Below are positions 57,535 through 64,000 of a stretch of 64,000 bases of DNA, one piece after another. The DNA comes from Nyssa sinensis. Its lineage: Eukaryota; Streptophyta; Magnoliopsida; Cornales; Nyssaceae. The translations under genes and the position numbers were made by a program. Within the stretch, counting starts at the first letter, position 1, and the number at the start of each line of letters is the position of its first letter. The stretch spans positions 13,998,328 to 14,062,327 of the forward strand of contig CM018036.1 of the NCBI GenBank assembly GCA_008638375.1, read 5' to 3'. The notes under the pieces were generated by a model that saw only the letters and a program-made list of their open reading frames with translations, was not told the DNA's origin and did not search any database.

Positions 57535-58857
57535 GGATAAATTACATTGACCTCCCCTAAGATTTAATGATATTACACATGGATCCCTGAACTTTTGAAA
57601 ATTACACTGACCTCCCCTGTCAAAGTTAGTTGGTAAATGGATGTAACGATATTAGTAAAATGTCTTTTATACCCTTTACTTATTTTGTTGTATACCTTTA
57701 CTTATTTTGTTGTATGTAGTCAACAACTGATGTTTGAAAGTCAACACATAAAAATGTCTTTTATACCCATTTTATTTTTATTAGGTAAGAAGTCTCCAAG
57801 TTCATTTCTACAGAAGAATCCAAGTGCCATTCTGTCGAAGACAATAACAATCTATCCCGTGTATTGAGATGTTTAAGGATAATTCTCTGCTGGAGAGAGG
57901 TGTGGGTAAAGATAGCTTTGGGAGTGAACTTGGTTGGGTTGCAAACCAAAGAGATGGCGTTGCTATCGACAAGGGAGGATGTTGGTGAGGCGTGGGATTG
58001 ATTTCTTTTTCTTAAGGGAAATCTGGTCAAGGAAGATTAGGAAACTCCCATGATTGGTTAAGAACCCATCGAGTCGCCATGAATTGTTGTTGTTGCAGCC
58101 TATTCTTTTCGTCATTTGTTCACAATTTCATCACACAGAGAGTTGGTGTTCAGGAAGAGGAATCAATCCCTTTGGTGGACAAGGTTGCCTATGAAATTGC
58201 AAGTGTTTTTGAGACAAATTAGGGTTTTGTCGGAGTTGATTGTGTTCATTGCCTTTTGAGCGCCGCATGTGTAGATTTTGAAGTGTTGAATAGATAAGCG
58301 GTGACCTAAATAGGCATTTGTGCTCAGTAGATTTTGAATAACGATATGGTGAATTGTCATTGTTCTCTTACTAGGGCAAAAAAAGTATGCAATTGGAAAT
58401 TTTACTTCTTTACTGAACAATCATTGTAGGGGGCTAAACTTTTCTTTCTTCTTCATTTATGGTTCATTTCGATTCTCTTCCCTAAGTCTTCCTCAACTAA
58501 TCGATATTTCACCAAACATACTTGTATATAGATACACATACACATATATATATATATATATCATGTATACAAATTATATATATGTATCTTTCACCCATTG
58601 CATCAACGCTAAATCATAATATTTAAATGAAATAGATTGGTTTTCTTTCAATTGTTTTCATGAATTGTTTCTAGCACATTTTTGTGTTTTAAATTATACA
58701 AATAATAATAATAGATTAGTGTTTATATATATATATATATGTGTGTGTATTATAACAATTTGAGATATAATTATAAAAAAATATATAAAACAAAAATTTT
58801 GCTTAAATTAGCTAATAGATGGCAAATCTGTCGCATTGGGTTATTACTTCCTATGCT

Positions 58858-58908
<51 letters not shown>

Positions 58909-59143
58909 TTGTAATTTTAAGGGATTCTGAAGTGGTATTTTAGACTTTTTGACACATTGAGGGCAATTTCAATAGTATAAAATGAGTACAAGCATTTTTC
59001 GTCATTTGTACTAACGGTAAAGTAACGATAGGGGGAATTTGTTCTGGCACTTAAAACAGATGAGTGGTCAATGTAATTTTCCAAACCACAGGGATCTATG
59101 TATAATATCATTAAACCTCAGGGGAGGTCAGTGTAATTTACCT
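57535..59143. mobile_element. Mutator-like (MULE) non-autonomous element, 1.6 kb
   Basis: Left end GGATAAATTACATTGACCTC; right end GAGGTCAGTGTAATTTACCT. Inverted similarity extends about 80 bp (TTTAATGATATTA(C/T)ACAT(G/A)GATCCCTG). Flanks TAATAATAA at 57526-57534 and 59144-59152, a 9-bp TSD typical of MULEs. No transposase. The interior 57780-58440 is less AT-rich than the flanks and may be captured genomic sequence. A (GA)n tract lies at 58858-58904. Confidence 0.82.
58858..58904. repeat. GA microsatellite inside the MULE
   Basis: About 23 uninterrupted AG units. Confidence 0.9.
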
Positions 59144-59154
59144 TAATAATAAGT

Positions 59155-60330
59155 ACAAAATATAAAGAGCACATCGAAAAGTAAGAGACGCCAATTTTTT
59201 TGTGAGAAACTCTACTGTGGAATAAAACCTATAACTGCAAGAGAATAAATCACTATAAAATCAATCAACATAAGTAACAATAGACTACTGATCATTAACC
59301 TACTATGCTATCTGGTGGTCTTACATCATTAGTCAATCCTTGACATAGTCCTTTACGTAATGTTCTTATCCACTGATTCCACTTTCAAGTTGATTTCTTC
59401 ATAACAACTACTTCAACTACGATATGATAGCCTTCAGATATACAAAAACTAGTACGATGGTACTAAAAGTGTCCTAAGATGTTCTTTTAGATGAAAACCT
59501 TATCAATCACCTTTGTGAAGTAGGGATTATATGGAATCCAAACATAGAATCATAGAAGTAAACTTAAGGATTCTTAAGGTGCTTAAGTGCTCAACAAGAA
59601 TGCAAAGCTACCTCTTTATAATGCAAAATCCGCAACTTGTGATGAGAAACACGCACAATGAGTATCTATAAATAACCTTAAACCTAATTAGATTCAGAAT
59701 ATGAGAATCAATAAGAATTTTCAAAAATTGACACTCATTCGGACGGGAAACCCTTTTTCGTTCGGACAAAATTTCCGTTCGAGCATGACTAAGGTTTTAT
59801 TTGGACGGGATAGTTACTGATTTTGAATATATTTGTAGTTTTGAATTTTGTGCATCTCCAAAAACCTTAAGTGTCATAGAGACATATTAAGACATATTTT
59901 AAGTCACTCTTTCAGTTTATAGTCAAAATTAAAAAGTACCTAACTTATGTATCATTTGACATAAGTCCTATGAAGACTTACAACACTAAAAGACTAAACT
60001 CACATATCTTATGAATGTGCCTAAAATGTATGCATGATATTTATGTGCATTTATTCCTTTATAGTAGTAAATTTTGAGTTACATCTTGTACTAATTAATC
60101 ACTTTATATATTGTAAGTTATTTAATTTTAAAATTAATAAGAAAAATGGGTGATGATATGGAAAGTCCAGCACATCAGGCACGTGTAGAGTTGCTATTGT
60201 TTTGAATTTTTACACGAATTTTTTTTTTTTGTGTTGACAAAATACTTAAAAACTTTTTAAATTAAAATGACTTGGATTGCATATGGTACTAAATAACCAT
60301 TTTATGATGACTATGGTTGGTTACACCTTA
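59155..60330. other. Spacer, no gene
   Basis: AT-rich. 60060-60310 resembles 18700-18960 (TGCAAGTTATTTAATTTT(G/A)AA, GTGATGATATGG, GACTTGGATTGCATATG or similar), an unnamed dispersed repeat. Confidence 0.45.
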
Positions 60331-60338
60331 CGTGTAAT

Positions 60339-60890
60339 CATAGTTATCAAAATCGGATCGAACAGATCGGTTTAACCAATTGAACCGGGAACCGGGTATT
60401 AAATCGGTTCGGTTTGATTAAAATATCGATTTTGCTAAAGAACGAAAAAAATCGGTTGAACCGGCTGGTTTTTTAAAAAACTGAGTGAACCGACCTGTTT
60501 TTTTTTTACCGGCTGGTTTTTTAAAAAACCCTGTTGAATCATCTTTTATCTTTTTATCACCTACAACTTTTTTTTTCTCACAAAACTTCTTATATTTGAT
60601 GATTAAATGATGAAATTTAGTATAAAATAAGATATTGTTGCATGTATTTTTGTTATATATATAAATATATTAAACTTATACATTAAGATAATTTCAATGA
60701 TTATACTTATATTTTGTTATTTATCATTAGATAATAAAAAATATATATTTTTCTTATTATTTTCTTAATTTTTAATATATTTATTAATATTTATTCATAT
60801 ATTAATTATAAAATTAATTAAACCAGTTGAACCAGTGAACCTATGAATTGACTCCTTTATTGATTCATCGATCCCATTTTGATAACTATA
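60339..60890. mobile_element. hAT-type MITE, 552 bp, 8-bp TSD
   Basis: Left end CATAGTTATCAAAATCGGAT, right end ATCCCATTTTGATAACTATA, inverted ends of about 20 bp with two mismatches. Perfect flanks CGTGTAAT at 60331-60338 and 60891-60898. The interior has TTGAACCGG/CCGGTT motifs and no coding. Confidence 0.9.
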
Positions 60891-60899
60891 CGTGTAATG

Positions 60900-63075
60900 C
60901 TTGGAGCCTCTTTAACCACGTAATATCAAACAACCCCCGCCCCCCAACTTGCCCCGACACTTAAATTTCTATGTCCTGACAACATATGAACGAAACATTT
61001 GTTTGTTGATGTCTACTTTCAAAAGGAATCCAAGCCCCACCAACTTAAGTTAATGTAGCCCATAATTTGCCACGTCCACCTTTTATTTACACATATCACG
61101 TGTATTTGTTGTACAATTCTTGTGTATATAGGTTTTTTTTAGACGAGTGGATAAGAATGAAGCATTTGATAAAATAAAGTTGGATTGGATATGAAATAAA
61201 TTTTTATAGAATATTTAATATTTTAATTTAGTGTTTGGAAATGATTTGGATAACAGGTTTAGATATGTTGTTATATCATATTTCTATATTTGGACGCCTA
61301 CCGAATAGAAGGTTTAGATATAAAATTCGGTCTTTAAAATTATTTTTATTAAAATCATTTTTTTTTAAATATAGGCATACGAGGTATCTAAAATTAACAT
61401 TTTATTCACAAATCAATTAGCAAAATCTAATAACTATAATCATACTATTTTAGAATGTGACTGTGCAAACATCATTTAAAATATAATAGTTTTTCGCTTT
61501 TGAGGATGATTCAAAAGAAAATCATGATCCATATTACTAAGAACCTAGCCAAATCAATGATTACATGCATGCAAACACACACACACACAATATATATATA
61601 TATATATATATTATAATAGTCCATTTATTGATACAAAAAATATATTAAAAAATCTGGAACATATCAAAAAAATTTGAACAATGAAAATAGAAAAAATATG
61701 ATTTTTTAAACTTGACTCTTCAACGTCTTCGTCTTTCTATATTGCATCGTTGTAATTTTTTTTATGACACGTCGTTATATCTTTTATTTCAGTAGTATGG
61801 GATAACAGAAAACTCTAATATCACCACTCCCTTCAAATAAGTTATATCTCACTCAAGTGGAATATAAATGGTTCACGGGATATAAATACTCAATCCAATA
61901 GAAACACCAAACATGAGATAAGATATTATTTATCCTATCAAACTTCTTACCCGCCGTTCAAACATGACCTTAATGCATACCTACGGTAAGTACTCGCACC
62001 AAAAAACATGACCTTAATGCATATGACTGTAGTACTCGCACCAAAACTCTTTGATATATGATTAATACTATCATAAAGTCAAATGTACATGAAATGTGAT
62101 ATTTTAATTATTAAATTATTTAAAAGTTAGAAATAACATAATTGAGATAAATAAAAATTTAATTTCTCAAAAATCTAATAGTTCAAACATCATGTCTAAT
62201 GTACACTCGACTTTATAATAACATTATTTATTTAAATATACTTTAATATTATTTTAAATTATTTATCTAAAAGTACCGACACATAAATAGAAATCAATGG
62301 TCTTATAATTTTAAAAAATTTACGAGTTAGTAGTATAGTTTTTCCCCGTAGATTTCAAATACTATATTTTTTCGTCAAATTATTAGTTTATAATTGCCCT
62401 AGAAGTCATAATTTGACGATACCAACACAACACAATTGGCATTGTGACACTACACTAACCTGAATAAAATATTCGTACCCATATTATATATTTATATACA
62501 TATCTAATTAAATAATTATTTATTTAATTATACTTAATTGGAATTTTATGTCTTAAACAACTTTGATTAAATAATTAGCATTTAATGAATTTTCTAAATT
62601 ATTATAAGACCCATTCTGAGATATAAAGAAATACCATCCAAATGCCAAAAAAAATGAGATTGGGCTGCGATGGGCCCTCAAGTTACAGCCCTAAAGCAAT
62701 TCTTTATGGACATTTTTAACATGCATAGTCAAAATTGAAAAATTCCAAACACATCATATGAATTAAAATTAACACCCAATTAATAGTCTAAGAAAATTGT
62801 CCTACTGTTTATAATTAATGTAATGTAATGTAATGTATGAATGAATTTATCTTGAATTATACACAATTCTAAAATATATTGATGGCGAAAATTTATTAGT
62901 GATTGTGAACTAGCATAAACTCCAGACCTTTGTCCTTTCTATCTTGCAGCGGCATGATTCAATAATGATTGTGTAAGACAAGAGGTCCCTTCCTTTTTTC
63001 TATAAAAATACAAAACAAAACAAAAGAGAAAACAAAACAAACCGTAAAAATCAAACAAACAAGAAAAAAGAAAAA
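60900..63075. other. AT-rich spacer with minor repeats
   Basis: No gene. Contains a 44-bp direct repeat at 61961 and 62005 (AACATGACCTTAATGCATA..., CTCGCACCAAA), a CA/TA microsatellite at 61574-61612 and a short (TAATG)n run near 62816. Confidence 0.6.
61574..61612. repeat. (CA)n(TA)n microsatellite
   Basis: About 8 CA units followed by about 11 TA units. Confidence 0.88.
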
Positions 63076-63079
63076 GGAA

Positions 63080-64000
63080 GAGATATATTTTGTTTGATAG
63101 TATAATAATAAAATTATACAATTCTTAAGAAAGAAGAGTCTCATCATCTTTCTGTAAAAATACAAAAAAAAAAAAAAAAACATAAAAAAACACAAAACAA
63201 ACAGTAAAATGAATCTTTTCAACAACAAACAAATAAAAAAAGAGATATATTTTGTTAAATAATATAATAATAAAATTATACAATTTTTAAAAATTTAAAT
63301 TTCTAAATAAATTGACGATTTCATATTGTATCAAAGTGGTTAAAAACAAAGGCTGAAGTGAGAAAAAAAATTGGGGGGGGGCTAAAAAATTTTTGAAAAT
63401 AATTTTAGTTAAAAATTCTTGGGTTGGCTAAAATTTTGGGAGATAAATGAGAGAATTAAGATAAAAATTTTGGATTTGATTGAAGTTTTGGAATAAAAAT
63501 GAGAAATGAAGGATAAAGATTGGTTGGACTAAAATCTTGGGGTGAACTAATTTATAAAATGTCAAAATTTTACAAATAATTTTTTTTCCCCAGCATTTTG
63601 GGGGGTTACAGCTCAGTACCCCAGCCACCCCTCCCCAATGTCCTTGGTTAAAAAGATTATGGTTTAAATTTTACCGTGACATTGATAGTATAAATTGACA
63701 CATGTAACTTCAACTGGCCAAATGTGATGGGATGTATTAGAGAATATAATAATAAAATTATACTAGTTTTTTAAAAATTTAAATTTTTAGATGAATTGAT
63801 AATTTTATGCTTTTAGATGAGTTGATAATTTAACATGGTGTCAGAACAGACAAAAAGATAGTATGTTCAAATATTATTGTAACTCTCATAATATAAATTG
63901 AGTGCATGTACAAGCTCAGACTAACACGCGTGAGATGACGAGGTAGAAAATATAAAATTACACTCTCGAACCAGTTTAAATTTTTAAATGAGTCGAGAGT
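63080..64000 (+). repeat. Array of LTR-end-like fragments with PBS-like sequence
   Basis: ATAATAATAAAATTATAC recurs near 63101, 63264 and 63746, each followed by related AT-rich text (TTTTTAAAAATTTAAATTT). At 63829-63850 it runs into TTTAACATGGTGTCAGAACA, close to a tRNA-iMet primer site (TGGTATCAGAGC), and at 63313 into TATTGTATCAAAGTGG. Between them, 63370-63620 is an inverted member of the AAAATTTTGGCC repeat of 19.5 kb. Confidence 0.5.

Noticed and set aside
58739..58930. Frame ending in a run of Glu-Arg repeats
   Set aside because: Produced by translation of the (GA)n microsatellite.
1..64000. CRISPR arrays, operons, tRNA or rRNA genes
   Set aside because: No regularly spaced repeats, no complete tRNA cloverleaf and no rRNA segments were seen; the sequence is plant nuclear.

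Overview
The window reads as nuclear DNA of a dicot plant. It is AT-rich, its genes are split by GT-AG introns, and its recognisable proteins are plant-specific: a SEPALLATA MADS protein, an ER-type ADP/ATP carrier and a pectin galacturonosyltransferase. Long introns filled with LINE, LTR and MITE debris fit a woody eudicot with a moderately repeat-rich genome. The species cannot be fixed from sequence alone.

Four protein-coding genes are supported. (1) 518-5044, plus strand: exons 2-8 of a SEP1/2-class MADS-box gene whose MADS-domain exon lies left of the window. (2) 9371-10590, plus: a three-exon universal-stress-protein (UspA-fold) gene, 232 aa. (3) 12173-25498, minus: an ADP/ATP carrier closest to ER-ANT1, three coding exons, 312 aa, with an 11.6-kb intron and probably a 5'UTR intron reaching about 27.3 kb. 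(4) 37742-52712, plus: GAUT11, two coding exons, 535 aa, separated by a 13.4-kb intron. The genes have unrelated roles (floral transcription, stress/nucleotide binding, ER adenylate exchange, pectin synthesis) and do not form a functional cluster. A broken thioredoxin-m first exon (about 54.67-54.87 kb) and a doubtful PPR-like remnant lie downstream of GAUT11.

The rest is mobile-element sequence. 5.0-9.3 kb: spacer with a Ty1/copia gag-protease-integrase remnant. 13.7-25.2 kb (ER-ANT1 intron): a candidate LTR rich in GGTCGACC motifs, two 5'-truncated L1-type LINEs and homopolymer tracts. 27.5-37.1 kb: two solo LTRs of one family in inverted orientation, each 1.28 kb with target-site duplications (TSDs), then a short LTR with a tRNA-iMet primer site, a decayed copia gag and a hairpin-rich foldback repeat. 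37.9-51.3 kb (GAUT11 intron): LINE tails, a Ty3/gypsy gag fragment, a Harbinger-type MITE, a tRNA-derived SINE with a LINE-like tail, and several tandem duplications. 53-64 kb: two hAT-type MITEs with 8-bp TSDs, a 1.6-kb Mutator-like element with a 9-bp TSD, and AT-rich spacer.

No CRISPR, operon or other prokaryotic system is present. The most unusual structures are very small retroposition scars: about 14-21 bp consisting of little more than a LINE tail (poly-T plus GATAAGTA) flanked by 12-17 bp target-site duplications. With them stand the SINE that shares that tail and the inverted solo-LTR pair.
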